This document shows, piece after piece, positions 35,183-44,805 of a DNA stretch of 46,658 nt; position 1 is the first letter of the stretch; the number at the start of each line of letters is the position of its first letter. Under the pieces are notes generated by a model that was given only the letters and a program-made list of their open reading frames with translations, was not told where the DNA came from and made no database searches. This DNA is from Bacteroidia bacterium. GTDB lineage: Bacteria; Bacteroidota; Bacteroidia; Cytophagales; Cyclobacteriaceae. The stretch is from positions 1 through 46,658 of the forward strand of contig JAUIKU010000008.1 in assembly GCA_030430675.1 (NCBI GenBank), read 5' to 3'. The position numbers were made by a program, and so were the translations under genes.

Positions 35183-35228
35183 AAATTTACACAAATTTGA
35201 ATTTTTTTTCGTAAATCGAAAATGCCCA

Positions 35229-37976
35229 GTGACTAAATCTAAAGCTGTTCCCGGCAGTACCTGGCCCATAGCGATCTGTTTAGCTATTTCAGTGTTCTGT
35301 CTTTCAGCTTTCGGCCAACAACCAACCCGTGCCAACCGCCCATCCAACCCAACTCAAGCCAGCCCATTATCTAACGACCAAATAACTCGAAATAATACAA
35401 TATCCGATCAAGATTCCACCATTGTTGGCGATACCCTAAAGGTAGAACAACGTGGTGACATTGAGACCACTGTTCAGTATTTTGCCAGAGACTCCATAGT
35501 CATGGATCGCCAACTTGAAACGGTTTACCTGTATGGAGAAGCCAAGGTGGAATACGGTGCTATCACCGTGGAAGCGGCAAAAATAGTGTTGGATCAAAAG
35601 AACAACCTGTTGACCGCACAGGGGGTGATAGATTCCACCGGTGAGGAAGTGGGGAAACCTGTTTTCACTGAAAGCGGTGTTATGTACACTACGGATGGTA
35701 TGCAGTATCATTTTGGTAATCGCAGGGCTATCACCACTGGTGTAGTAACAGAACAAGGGGAGGGATATTTGCATGGGGAAGAAGTGTTCAAAAATGAGGA
35801 CGATGAATTGTTTGTTAGTCATGCCAAATACACGACCTGTAATTTGGCACATCCGCATTTTGAAATAAGGGCAAAAAGATTGAAGCGATCCGGACGTAAT
35901 ATTATCGCGGGCCCATTTAACATGTATATCAACGATGTGCCTACTCCCCTGGGTCTACCCTTTGGTATGTTCCCCGATCCTGAAACCAGGACCTCCGGTA
36001 TCATTGTTCCTACCTATGGAGAGGAAAAGCAAAGGGGGTTCTTTCTAAGGGACGGCGGATACTTTTTCGATATCAACGAATACTGGAACCTGGCACTGAC
36101 CGGGGAAATTTACAGCAAAGGTGGCTGGGGTACCAGGGTAGCTGCAGATTATAAAAAACGATACAGTCACAGTGGCCGCTTGAACTTCAACCTTACCAAA
36201 AGAAAAACCGGCTTCGAAGGAGAGGATTCCGAGAGCAACGACTTTAGGCTCACCTGGAATCACAGTCCGGTTTCCAGAGGAAACAGCCGGTTTTCAGCTT
36301 CGGTAAATGCTGCTACCAGCAGTTACAATAAGAACAATGCCCTTTCTGTACAGGAAAATATCAACGCCAACCTAAACTCCAGTATCAGTTATTCCAAGGT
36401 ATTTTCCGGCACCCCTTTCAACCTCACGTTAAGTGCCCGGCACAATCAAAACCTCACTACCAACATTGTGGATATCACACTCCCCGAGATGAGCATCAAC
36501 ATGAACCGGCAGACTCCGTTCAAACGCTCAAATGTTGATCTGTTAAAGAACTTTAGTTTCTCGTGGAGTTCAAACGTAAGAAACAGAATTACCAACAGTC
36601 CCAGTCGCAGCGGGGCGAGCTTCAATATTGTAAATGCCGGTGAACAAGTAGACGACACCCTGGCATTTACTTTTGACAATCTCCCGAACCTGCTTGAAAA
36701 TGCAGAAAACGGTGCCAGACATCAAATACCTGTTACTACTTCAACCAAGATTTTCAAGCACTTTACTATTGGCCCTACCGTCAATTTTACTGACCTGTGG
36801 TATCTGAAAAAGTTAAACTATACCTACATACCCGAAGAGAATGGTGTGCGGATCGATACGGTGAGCGGGTTTACCAGGGCCACCACATATTCCACCGGTG
36901 CTTCTCTCAGCACCAGGATCTATGGCACATTCCAGGGTAAACCAGGTAAAAAAGTACAGGCCATCAGGCATACCATTATTCCCACCATCAGCTTCGCCTA
37001 TACGCCGGATTTTACTACCACCAAATACGACTACTTCCAGGAAGTACAGGTCGATTCATTGGGCAATACGCAACTGTTGTCGCGTTATAATGGTTTTGTA
37101 TTCGGCAGCCCCAGTATGGGGAATAGTGGATCTATCGGATTTAGTCTTCAGAATACCCTGGAGATGAAGGTCAAGAAAAGTGACTCCACCAAATCGGAGA
37201 AGATACATATCTTGAGAAATCTCGGTCTTTCTACCAGTTATAATCTCATTGCAGACTCCTTCAACCTGGCTGACATAAGAATTGTTGCCACTACCAGTAT
37301 ACTGGATAATTTGCTGGATTTCAGCGCCGGACTTACCATAGACCCCTATACCTACGAGCTGCTTTCCGATGAAGGAGATGCCAATCTTATGCAACGGCGA
37401 ATCAACGAATTTGCCTGGAAAAATGGCCAGGGTATTGGTTCTATCCGCTCCGCAAACTTTGCATTTAATACCCGCCTGGACCCCAGAACCCTGAGAGGAG
37501 AAAAGTCCGAATCCAATCCGGTGACTACCCCAACCAACACTTTTGGTCTGGATTCCAATGATCCCCAGGAACTGCAGCGGGAAGCACAGGTCCAACATAT
37601 TCTGCACAATCCGAATCAGTATATAGACTTTAGCATCCCCTGGACTCTGCGGCTGCAGTATGCTCTTAGGTATACCAAAACAGGTTTTCAGGAGGCTTCC
37701 ATAACTCAAAGTCTCACTTTCAGCGGGGATCTCAGCCTTTCAGAAAAGTGGAAGCTGAATTTTAATTCCGGTTTTGATTTTGAGAATAAGGAATTTACTC
37801 AAACCAGATTGGGCATAAACCGCAATCTTCACTGCTGGACCCTAAGTGTTGACTGGATACCCTTTGGACGTTTTCAGTCCTATAGTGTTAACATCAATGC
37901 CAATGCCAGTATCTTACAGGACCTCAAGCTATCACGTCGCCGAAGTTTTGTAGATAGCGGTGCCAGTTTTAACTAA
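35229..37976 (+). CDS. LptD-like LPS assembly outer-membrane protein
   Basis: A protein of about 915 residues if read from the GTG at 35229. The frame is open further upstream, to 34944, but that part is antisense to the amidase gene and carries no signal sequence; an ATG at 35163 is another possibility. From the GTG a signal peptide ends at about residue 28 (AFGQ). Then comes an OstA/LptA-like periplasmic domain (about 60-250: [55 protein letters not shown]) and a long beta-barrel domain. LptD with LptE inserts LPS into the outer leaflet. The 3' end overlaps lysS by 8 bp. Confidence 0.9.
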   Translation: MTKSKAVPGSTWPIAICLAISVFCLSAFGQQPTRANRPSNPTQASPLSNDQITRNNTISDQDSTIVGDTLKVEQRGDIETTVQYFARDSIVMDRQLETVYLYGEAKVEYGAITVEAAKIVLDQKNNLLTAQGVIDSTGEEVGKPVFTESGVMYTTDGMQYHFGNRRAITTGVVTEQGEGYLHGEEVFKNEDDELFVSHAKYTTCNLAHPHFEIRAKRLKRSGRNIIAGPFNMYINDVPTPLGLPFGMFPDPETRTSGIIVPTYGEEKQRGFFLRDGGYFFDINEYWNLALTGEIYSKGGWGTRVAADYKKRYSHSGRLNFNLTKRKTGFEGEDSESNDFRLTWNHSPVSRGNSRFSASVNAATSSYNKNNALSVQENINANLNSSISYSKVFSGTPFNLTLSARHNQNLTTNIVDITLPEMSINMNRQTPFKRSNVDLLKNFSFSWSSNVRNRITNSPSRSGASFNIVNAGEQVDDTLAFTFDNLPNLLENAENGARHQIPVTTSTKIFKHFTIGPTVNFTDLWYLKKLNYTYIPEENGVRIDTVSGFTRATTYSTGASLSTRIYGTFQGKPGKKVQAIRHTIIPTISFAYTPDFTTTKYDYFQEVQVDSLGNTQLLSRYNGFVFGSPSMGNSGSIGFSLQNTLEMKVKKSDSTKSEKIHILRNLGLSTSYNLIADSFNLADIRIVATTSILDNLLDFSAGLTIDPYTYELLSDEGDANLMQRRINEFAWKNGQGIGSIRSANFAFNTRLDPRTLRGEKSESNPVTTPTNTFGLDSNDPQELQREAQVQHILHNPNQYIDFSIPWTLRLQYALRYTKTGFQEASITQSLTFSGDLSLSEKWKLNFNSGFDFENKEFTQTRLGINRNLHCWTLSVDWIPFGRFQSYSVNINANASILQDLKLSRRRSFVDSGASFN

Positions 37977-39696
37977 CCCAGGTCACCACCTGGTCCAAAG
38001 TGGGATTTTTTACCTCCTTCAGTTTCATTTTCTTACGCATGCCGCATACATCGTTGAACAACTTATTGGGAGGTACAGACTTCAATTTCTCAATGCTGCT
38101 TAACCCCAGCTTCTGAATTACGGGAATCAACTCCTCAGGAACTCCTATGGCTTTATAATCTTCCTCTGAAGCCACTTTTTCTTTCTTTTCCGGCTTCATC
38201 TGGGGAAAAAATATCACATCCTGGATGGAATTTGAATTAGTCATTATCATACACAACCGGTCTATTCCCACCCCCAATCCGGCGGTGGGGGGCATTCCGT
38301 ATTCCAACGCCCTCAGAAAGTCCTCATCCAATACCATGGCCTCATCATCTCCGCGCTTGCCCAGTTCCAACTGCTCTTCAAATCGTTGCCTTTGATCTAT
38401 GGGATCATTTAATTCTGAGAAGGCGTTGCATATCTCTTTGCCGTTACAAATGGCTTCGAATCTTTCTACCAAATCCGGTTTCTCCCGGTGCTTCTTTGCC
38501 AACGGCGACATCTCGATGGGGTAGTCCGTGATAAAGGTAGGTTGGATCAGATGTGGCTCGCATTTTTCACCAAAAATCTCATCGATCAACTTGCCTTTAC
38601 CCATGGAATCGTCAACACTGATGTTTAGGCTTTTGGCGGTTTGGCGCAACTCTTTTTCATCCATGCCGGAGATATCGGTATCGGTAAAGTGCTGAACAGC
38701 TTCGAACATTGTATATCTTTTCCAGGGCCTTTTGAAATCGATCTCATGCTCCCCTACCCGGACCCTGGTGGTACCGTGGAGATCCAGCGCAGCTTTTTCA
38801 ATCATTTCTTCCACCAGATCCATCATCCATTGATAGTCTTTATAAGCCACATATAGCTCTACCTGGGTGAACTCCGGATTGTGAAACCTGGACATTCCTT
38901 CATTGCGAAAATCCTTGGCAAACTCATATACTCCCTCAAATCCCCCCACGATCAAGCGTTTCAGGTACAATTCATTCGCGATGCGTAAGTATAGTGTCAT
39001 GTCCAGGGTATTGTGATGGGTTTTAAACGGCCTGGCTGCCGCACCGCCATATATAGGTTGCAATACCGGCGTTTCCACTTCCAGATAACCTTTATAATTG
39101 AGAAATGAGCGCAGTGAGTTGATCAGCTGACTGCGTTTGACAAAAGTATCCCTTACTCCCGGGTTGACAATGAGATCAACATAGCGCTGACGGTACCGTT
39201 GTTCAGGGTCTAAAAAGGCATCGTGCAGTACCTTGTTGCCTTGTTCGTCTGTTGTTTCCTTTACAATTGGTAAAGGTCTCAGTGCTTTGGACAACACCAC
39301 CAAAGATTTAACATTGATGGTTATTTCACCACTTTGTGTTTCAAACACATTTCCGGTTACACCAATAATATCGCCGATCCCCAGCACTTTTTTGAACACG
39401 GTGTTGTACAGGGACTTATCTTCTTCCGGGCAAATTTCATCGCGCTTTAGATAAAGCTGAATCCTGCCAGTGGAATCCTGCAGCTCGGCAAAGGAAGCAG
39501 AACCCATGATCCTTCTGCTCATCAATCGACCGGCTATGGTAACCTGCTCCAGTTGCTCTCCTTCTTTAAACCGTTTAGTTACCTCATCAGCAGCAATATC
39601 GGTTTCGTAAATGGCTGCAGGATAAGGGTCAATTCCCAGGTCTAAAAGTTGCTGGCGCTCCTGCCTCCTGATAATCTCTTGTTCACTAAGTGACAT
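37969..39696 (-). CDS. lysS: Lysine--tRNA ligase (class II)
   Basis: A 575-residue class II LysRS. The N-terminal OB fold (about 55-170) contains [35 protein letters not shown]. Motif 2 is [20 protein letters not shown], and motif 3 is [30 protein letters not shown]. After motif 3 there is a ~75-residue C-terminal extension of helical character ([52 protein letters not shown]), as in Bacteroidota LysRS proteins. It is convergent with lptD. It lies 35 bp from the upstream-strand proline dehydrogenase stop. Confidence 0.97.
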   Translation of the reverse strand: MSLSEQEIIRRQERQQLLDLGIDPYPAAIYETDIAADEVTKRFKEGEQLEQVTIAGRLMSRRIMGSASFAELQDSTGRIQLYLKRDEICPEEDKSLYNTVFKKVLGIGDIIGVTGNVFETQSGEITINVKSLVVLSKALRPLPIVKETTDEQGNKVLHDAFLDPEQRYRQRYVDLIVNPGVRDTFVKRSQLINSLRSFLNYKGYLEVETPVLQPIYGGAAARPFKTHHNTLDMTLYLRIANELYLKRLIVGGFEGVYEFAKDFRNEGMSRFHNPEFTQVELYVAYKDYQWMMDLVEEMIEKAALDLHGTTRVRVGEHEIDFKRPWKRYTMFEAVQHFTDTDISGMDEKELRQTAKSLNISVDDSMGKGKLIDEIFGEKCEPHLIQPTFITDYPIEMSPLAKKHREKPDLVERFEAICNGKEICNAFSELNDPIDQRQRFEEQLELGKRGDDEAMVLDEDFLRALEYGMPPTAGLGVGIDRLCMIMTNSNSIQDVIFFPQMKPEKKEKVASEEDYKAIGVPEELIPVIQKLGLSSIEKLKSVPPNKLFNDVCGMRKKMKLKEVKNPTLDQVVTWVS

Positions 39697-39731
39697 ACTT
39701 GTAAGGGTTTTGCTGCTAAATTAGAATATTA

Positions 39732-40928
39732 TTATATTTTTTTCTGAGCTTGCGCGGCGCGGCGGGCCAATTCCTTTTTGATAAGCCCATACTCCCTGCT
39801 GGTCTGCCCGGCAATGGCAGTATTTTCTTCTGTTCGTCTGATCAGGTATGGGATCACATCCTCTACCGGTCCATAGGGCAAATATTTGGCCACGTTATAG
39901 CCGGCATTTGCCAGGTTAAAACTGATATTATCACTCATCCCATAAAGCTGAGCAAAATAAATACGGGGATCATTTGGAGTGATATTACCATTCGACATCA
40001 ACTCCATCAGGTAATAAGTACTGGCTTCATTATGGGTGCCGCAGCATAGTTCAATACCTTCAATGTTTTCCACACAGAACTTCAGTGCCTTGTTGAAGTC
40101 ATCATCAGTAGCTTGCTTATCGGGTTGAATCGGATCCTCATACCCCATTTCTTCAGCGCGCTCCCGCTCTGTTTCCATGTAGGCTCCTCTGACCAGTTTC
40201 ACCCCCAGGTAATAGCTACTGCTGTGAGCGATATCAAACGCATGAGTTAGATTCTGGTACATGTCCTTCCGGTACATTTGGTAAGTGTTAAATACAATGG
40301 GCGTGTCCCCATTAAATTTGGACATCATTTCATACGTGAGCTGGTCGACTACTCCTTGGGTCCAGCTTTCCTCTGCGTCAATAAGCACTCTTAGTTTGCG
40401 TTGGTGGCAGGCGCTGCAGATATTCTCCATTCGTTGGCAGGTTCTCTGCCACGACAGCTCTTCCTGTGGACTCAGCTCCAGGTTACTTTGAAGTTTAGCC
40501 ATGATCCTATTGGAGGCAATTCCGGATAACTTAAATACGACATAGGGATTTCTGGGCTCGATTTCTGCTTTCTCAATAACACCCAGTATTTCCGTAGCAG
40601 TGTGATCGAAATCTCCCTCATCTTCCGTACCCTCCACGGAATAGTCTAAGATGGTCCCAATTCCATACTTGCTCAGTTCAAGGGATTTCTGGCGACAGTC
40701 ATAAACTATTTCACCGCCACAAAAAAGTTCAAATATTGTTTGTTTGATCAATGGTTTTACCGGTAGCTTCAGTTTAAGTGCAACTTTTAGCAAATAACTG
40801 CCTAACTTTACCAGTTGCTTGTGATTCATGATACCAAACAGCCAGTACATCTTTTTTAAAACCTTATCCGGTTTTGAAGAAAAGGCAATGGACGTATCCT
40901 CAAAGGAAACAGACTGCGGTACATTCAT
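39732..40928 (-). CDS. Proline dehydrogenase (FAD)
   Basis: A 398-residue TIM-barrel flavoenzyme that oxidises proline to pyrroline-5-carboxylate. I take the ATG at 40928 (MNVPQSVSFEDTSIAFSSKPD) as the start; the frame opens earlier, but that part overlaps the aroB start. VRGAYMETERERAEEMGYEDPIQPDKQATDDDFNKAL and ELCCGTHNEASTYYLMELM are barrel strands. The C-terminal YGMSDNISFNLANAGYNVAKYLPYGPVEDVIPYLIRRTEENTAI is the family signature that binds substrate and FAD. It is a monofunctional enzyme, not a PutA fusion. It is divergent from aroB across about 50 bp. Confidence 0.96.
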   Translation of the reverse strand: MNVPQSVSFEDTSIAFSSKPDKVLKKMYWLFGIMNHKQLVKLGSYLLKVALKLKLPVKPLIKQTIFELFCGGEIVYDCRQKSLELSKYGIGTILDYSVEGTEDEGDFDHTATEILGVIEKAEIEPRNPYVVFKLSGIASNRIMAKLQSNLELSPQEELSWQRTCQRMENICSACHQRKLRVLIDAEESWTQGVVDQLTYEMMSKFNGDTPIVFNTYQMYRKDMYQNLTHAFDIAHSSSYYLGVKLVRGAYMETERERAEEMGYEDPIQPDKQATDDDFNKALKFCVENIEGIELCCGTHNEASTYYLMELMSNGNITPNDPRIYFAQLYGMSDNISFNLANAGYNVAKYLPYGPVEDVIPYLIRRTEENTAIAGQTSREYGLIKKELARRAAQAQKKI

Positions 40929-40979
40929 GATCCTGCAAAGATAGAAAATCGATAGTAATTGCGATCTGTTAACCCGCTT

Positions 40980-42026
40980 ATGTATCCAATTCCCGAACAC
41001 ATTGAAATCACCGATAATATTGCTGAATCAGTAAGTCACTACCTGAAAGATCGCAAACAAAAAATTGGTGTATTGGTAGACAGTAATACCTATGTTCATT
41101 GTTACCCGCTGATCGAACAAATCCTTCCACCACATTTTGTGATCAATATTGCCTCCGGGGAAAAACACAAAGACCTGAGTACCTGCAATGGAATCTGGGA
41201 AGAGATGACCTATCACCAGATGGACCGGAAATCCCTGCTGATCAACCTGGGAGGGGGAGTGATTGGCGACATGGGTGGATTTTGCGCCGCCACTTACAAA
41301 AGAGGGATCGATTTTCTTAACATACCCACCACTTTATTGGCCCAGGTGGATGCTTCCATCGGTGGCAAACTGGGCATAGACTTCCAGGGATTTAAAAATC
41401 AGATCGGGACCTTTCGGGAACCGGAATGTGTACTGGTTGGCCCGGAATTTCTAATTACGTTACCCACTGCAGAACTGCGTTCCGGCTTTGCCGAAGTGAT
41501 CAAACATGCACTTATATTTGACTCCAAACACTGGATGAAGATCAAAGATACTCCCTGGGAGCTACAACCGTGGGAGGAACATATCGCGCACTCGATCTTT
41601 ACCAAGAATGAGATCGTAGCACAGGACCCCACTGAAAAAGGACTCAGAAAAATACTGAACTTTGGTCATACCGTTGGTCATGCGGTGGAGACCCACTTTC
41701 TGCATGAACCAGACCCGTTACTTCACGGTGAAGCCATCGCAGTAGGAATGATCTGTGAATGTTATCTCTCCAACCTTAAACAAGAACTTCCTGAATCAGA
41801 GGTAGAAACTATCTCAAATTTTATTATTGCCACCTTTGGCAAAATTGATATACCTCGTGAAGAGTTAAATGCCATAGCCAAAAACGTTCTACAGGACAAG
41901 AAGAATCTCGATGGACGGATTATGTGCACGCTGCTGCCGGAACCTGGAAATGCCAGCTTTAATATTCCGGTAACCCTGCATGAAATCGAAGAATCTTTGG
42001 AATTCTACAGGTCCTTACCTGGTTAG
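40980..42026 (+). CDS. aroB: 3-dehydroquinate synthase
   Basis: A 348-residue AroB from the ATG at 40980; a TTG at 40959 would extend it by 7 residues and is less likely. It makes 3-dehydroquinate from DAHP in the shikimate pathway, using NAD and a divalent metal. INLGGGVIGDMGGFCAATYKRGIDFLNIPTTLLAQVDASIGGKLGID is the NAD-binding and substrate region. Metal ligands are in GFAEVIKHALI (Glu) and LNFGHTVGHAVE (His), with LHGEAIAVGM following. aroA lies about 370 bp further on. The stop overlaps the YtxH gene on the other strand by 4 bp. Confidence 0.97.
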   Translation: MYPIPEHIEITDNIAESVSHYLKDRKQKIGVLVDSNTYVHCYPLIEQILPPHFVINIASGEKHKDLSTCNGIWEEMTYHQMDRKSLLINLGGGVIGDMGGFCAATYKRGIDFLNIPTTLLAQVDASIGGKLGIDFQGFKNQIGTFREPECVLVGPEFLITLPTAELRSGFAEVIKHALIFDSKHWMKIKDTPWELQPWEEHIAHSIFTKNEIVAQDPTEKGLRKILNFGHTVGHAVETHFLHEPDPLLHGEAIAVGMICECYLSNLKQELPESEVETISNFIIATFGKIDIPREELNAIAKNVLQDKKNLDGRIMCTLLPEPGNASFNIPVTLHEIEESLEFYRSLPG

Positions 42027-42268
42027 TTCTTCAGTGCTTCGGTAAATTTTTGCCCGTACTTCTCTACTTCGGTAAGTGCTGAATTTGCCAATCCCCGCAG
42101 TTTCTCAGAGTCTATGTTCTCCTTCAGGTCCTCTTTTAATTCATTGGCTTTGTTGGATATTTTAGTACGGGTTTTTTTCCCAGTGGCCGGGGCAAACAAA
42201 AATCCGGCTGCTAATCCTGCCGCCGCTCCCACTAAAAAGCTAAGCAAAGTTTTTTCTGATCTATTCAT
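42023..42268 (-). CDS. YtxH domain protein
   Basis: An 81-residue protein with a short N-terminal basic stretch, one Gly/Ala-rich membrane helix (FLVGAAAGLAAGFLFAPATGKKTRTKI, about residues 11-37) and a charged amphipathic tail. The AGLAAGFLFAPATGKKTR core with the APxxGxxxR ending is the YtxH signature. The family is stress-associated in some bacteria and has no known biochemical function. It is convergent with aroB and divergent from aroA. Confidence 0.9.
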   Translation of the reverse strand: MNRSEKTLLSFLVGAAAGLAAGFLFAPATGKKTRTKISNKANELKEDLKENIDSEKLRGLANSALTEVEKYGQKFTEALKN

Positions 42269-42393
42269 TAGTTAGGTTACAATAATTAGTTATTCCTCAC
42301 CATTTAATACGTGTCGATTACCGTTAAGTTATGTAATTTTATCGCTTTATTTTCGCTTGGCACCGGAATTCCGATCGTACACATTTTATAAAA

Positions 42394-43632
42394 ATGAACA
42401 TCAAGTCTATCAGGTTTAACAACAATGTTGATTCGGTAGGCCAGGTCACTATAAACCTTGCCTCATCCAAGAGTATTAGCAATCGAGCACTGATCATAGA
42501 TGCTCTTTGCGGTGGGCATTCCCAACTGCAAAATCTGGCGGAAGCTCGGGACACCAGGCTGATGACCAAACTCCTGAACGACCCCTCAGGTATCATCGAT
42601 GTAAAAGATGCCGGCACCACCATGCGTTTCTTGACCGGGTACTTCGCTCTTACCGGTCAACGGAAGAAGCTTACTGGTACCGAACGTATGCAACAACGTC
42701 CTATCGGGATACTGGTTGATGCCTTAAGAGAAATCGGAGCTGAAATCGAATACTTGTCAAATGACGGATTCCCCCCACTGGAAACCGTAGGGTTCAGTGG
42801 TCAGAAATCTACCCGGATAAGTATTGCCGGCAATATTAGTAGTCAGTATATCTCGTCCATCCTAATGATGGCTCCTACTCTTCCCCAGGGATTACAAGTG
42901 AAGATTACCGGAAAAGTGATGAGCAGGCCTTATATTGAAATGACACTGGGGCTGATGAGCCGTTTCGGCGTATCACATTCCTGGCGTGACAGCATCATTG
43001 AAATCCCTCCTCAATCTTACCGGGCTACCACGCTTTTTGTAGAGGCTGACTGGTCAGCAGCCAGCTACTGGTACAGCCTGGTAGCGCTTTCCAAAGAAGC
43101 TACGGTGACACTGTTGGGACTGGAACGCAATTCTTTTCAGGGAGACCACCAGGTTACCCAGATAATGGAATCCCTGGGAGTAGCCACGGAATTTCATGAC
43201 AATGGTTTAACACTAACCAAAACCAACCTTCAAACCGACAAATTACTCTGGGATTTCAGCGGTTGCCCCGATTTGGGACAGACCATTTTAACAACTTGTG
43301 CCGCCCTGGGAGTGGAATGTGAGGCTACAGGACTGGAAAGCCTTAGAATTAAAGAAACGGACCGCATTGCCGCACTTCAAAATGAGCTGGCCAAAATTGG
43401 TGCTGCCCTGGAAGAGCAACCGGGAATCTGGAAACTGCTTCCTGCCAGCAAACTGGACCCGTCAACAGCGGTGACTTTCGAAACCTATGAGGACCACCGG
43501 ATGGCCATGGCGCTGGCCCCTCTGGCCCTGAAACTACCTATTACTATAGAAGATCCGGAGGTAGTTCGAAAGAGTTACCCCGGTTTTTGGGATGACCTGG
43601 CCAAAGCGGGGCTGAACGGTGCAGTGGATTAA
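42394..43632 (+). CDS. aroA: 3-phosphoshikimate 1-carboxyvinyltransferase (EPSP synthase)
   Basis: A 412-residue EPSP synthase, which joins PEP to shikimate 3-phosphate. The N-terminal INLASSKSISNRALIIDALCGG binds substrate, DAGTTMRFLTGYFAL corresponds to the NAGTAMR region, GTERMQQRPIGILVDALREIGAEIEYL follows, and the C-terminal RIKETDRIAALQNELAKIGAALEE and YEDHRMAMALAPLALK blocks complete the active site. The first loop reads DAGTTMRFL rather than NAGTAMRPL, as in many Bacteroidota AroA proteins. It is 125 bp from the YtxH start on the opposite strand. Predicted glyphosate sensitivity cannot be read from the sequence alone. Confidence 0.97.
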   Translation: MNIKSIRFNNNVDSVGQVTINLASSKSISNRALIIDALCGGHSQLQNLAEARDTRLMTKLLNDPSGIIDVKDAGTTMRFLTGYFALTGQRKKLTGTERMQQRPIGILVDALREIGAEIEYLSNDGFPPLETVGFSGQKSTRISIAGNISSQYISSILMMAPTLPQGLQVKITGKVMSRPYIEMTLGLMSRFGVSHSWRDSIIEIPPQSYRATTLFVEADWSAASYWYSLVALSKEATVTLLGLERNSFQGDHQVTQIMESLGVATEFHDNGLTLTKTNLQTDKLLWDFSGCPDLGQTILTTCAALGVECEATGLESLRIKETDRIAALQNELAKIGAALEEQPGIWKLLPASKLDPSTAVTFETYEDHRMAMALAPLALKLPITIEDPEVVRKSYPGFWDDLAKAGLNGAVD

Positions 43633-43666
43633 GAATCATTGCCTTCACTGAACTGAGCTTCATGTT

Positions 43667-43694
43667 ACCATGATGGGTTAGCAAGATTCATGGT
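43667..43694. terminator. Possible hairpin between convergent aroA and M42 genes
   Basis: ACCATGA (43667-43673) and TCATGGT (43688-43694) are exact inverted copies around a 14-base loop, in the 90-bp gap between the two convergent stops. No T-run follows, so terminator function is uncertain. Confidence 0.25.
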
Positions 43695-43722
43695 TGTAAA
43701 GCCCTGTGCCCGCTGCCCTATG

Positions 43723-44793
43723 CTACTTCAAGTAGCTAAAGTCATGGCCACTTTTTAACTGCAGAATAAACTCCAGCATCAATCTGATTACATTTTCGAT
43801 GTCGTCCTGATGAGAAGTTTCGACGGTAGTATGCATATACTTTAAGGGCAGGGAGATCAATGCAGCCGGTACACCCTCGTTACTATAGGCGAACGCGTCT
43901 GTATCCGTACCGGTAGACCGGCTGACCGCCGCTCGCTGGTAGGGGATTTTTTCCCTCTCTGCCACACCTATCAGCATCTGAAGTACATTGTTATGAACTG
44001 CAGGCCCATAGGTGAGGACCGGACCGTCGCCGCATTTTTGATCGCCACTTTTCTTTTTGTCATACATCGGAGAACTGGTATCATGACAGACATCTGTGAT
44101 GAGAGCTAAATTGGGCTTAATACGATGAGCGATCATTTGTGCTCCCCTGAGACCAATCTCCTCCTGCACCGCATTCACAATATACAATCCAAATGGGAGC
44201 TTGTGTTTCTTCTCCTTTATTCTACGGGCTACCTGTGCAATCATGAAACCTCCAACTCTATTGTCCAGGGCCCTGGCGGTATACCAGTTCTTATTCAACA
44301 CCATGAACTCATCTTCGAAAGTAATCACGCTGCCCACGTGTACCCCCAAATCCAGTACTTCGTCCCGGGTCCTGCATCCCACGTCAATAAAGATGTTTTT
44401 CAGACTGGGTGCCTCTTCCTTGCTGCGGTTTCTAACATGAATGGCAGGCCATCCGAAGATCCCCTTTACCACTCCTTTAGACGTATGAATATTTACCCTC
44501 TTGGAAGGAGCAATCTGATGATCGGATCCCCCATTCCTACACACGTAGATATATCCTTCTGAAGTAATATAATTTACAAACCAGGAAATTTCATCGGCAT
44601 GGGCCTCGATCACTACCTTGTAGTCTGCATCCGGGTTGATCACTCCTACCGCAGTACCATAGGTATCGGTAAAATAAGAGTCTGTATAGGATTTAATGTA
44701 GTCTAACCATATCTGTTGACCCGAAGATTCGAAGCCTGTAGGTGACGCATTGTTTAAATATTTTTCCAGAAAGGATTTACTCTTTTTATCCAT
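43723..44793 (-). CDS. M42 family aminopeptidase
   Basis: A 356-residue dinuclear-metal aminopeptidase of the M42 (tetrahedral, TET-like) family. Metal ligands and catalytic residues are recognisable: His and Asp in VVIEAHADEISWFV, the bridging Asp in RALDNRVGGFM, the Glu pair in NAVQEEIGLRGAQ, the Asp in ALITDVCHDTS, and the His in LKYMHTTVETSH. These enzymes trim short peptides in the cytoplasm. Its start is 12 bp after the stop of the PCC-beta-type gene, so the two may form an operon. Older annotations call the family endoglucanase, which is misleading. Confidence 0.94.
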   Translation of the reverse strand: MDKKSKSFLEKYLNNASPTGFESSGQQIWLDYIKSYTDSYFTDTYGTAVGVINPDADYKVVIEAHADEISWFVNYITSEGYIYVCRNGGSDHQIAPSKRVNIHTSKGVVKGIFGWPAIHVRNRSKEEAPSLKNIFIDVGCRTRDEVLDLGVHVGSVITFEDEFMVLNKNWYTARALDNRVGGFMIAQVARRIKEKKHKLPFGLYIVNAVQEEIGLRGAQMIAHRIKPNLALITDVCHDTSSPMYDKKKSGDQKCGDGPVLTYGPAVHNNVLQMLIGVAEREKIPYQRAAVSRSTGTDTDAFAYSNEGVPAALISLPLKYMHTTVETSHQDDIENVIRLMLEFILQLKSGHDFSYLK

Positions 44794-44805
44794 GAAGTTT
44801 GTCGA

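Noticed and set aside
34944-35228. N-terminal extension of about 95 residues for LptD
   Set aside because: It lies antisense to the amidase coding region and places the signal peptide internally; a start at 35229 or 35163 is far more likely.
37056-37709. Open frame of 217 codons on the minus strand inside lptD
   Set aside because: It is antisense to the LptD barrel coding sequence, with no family motif.
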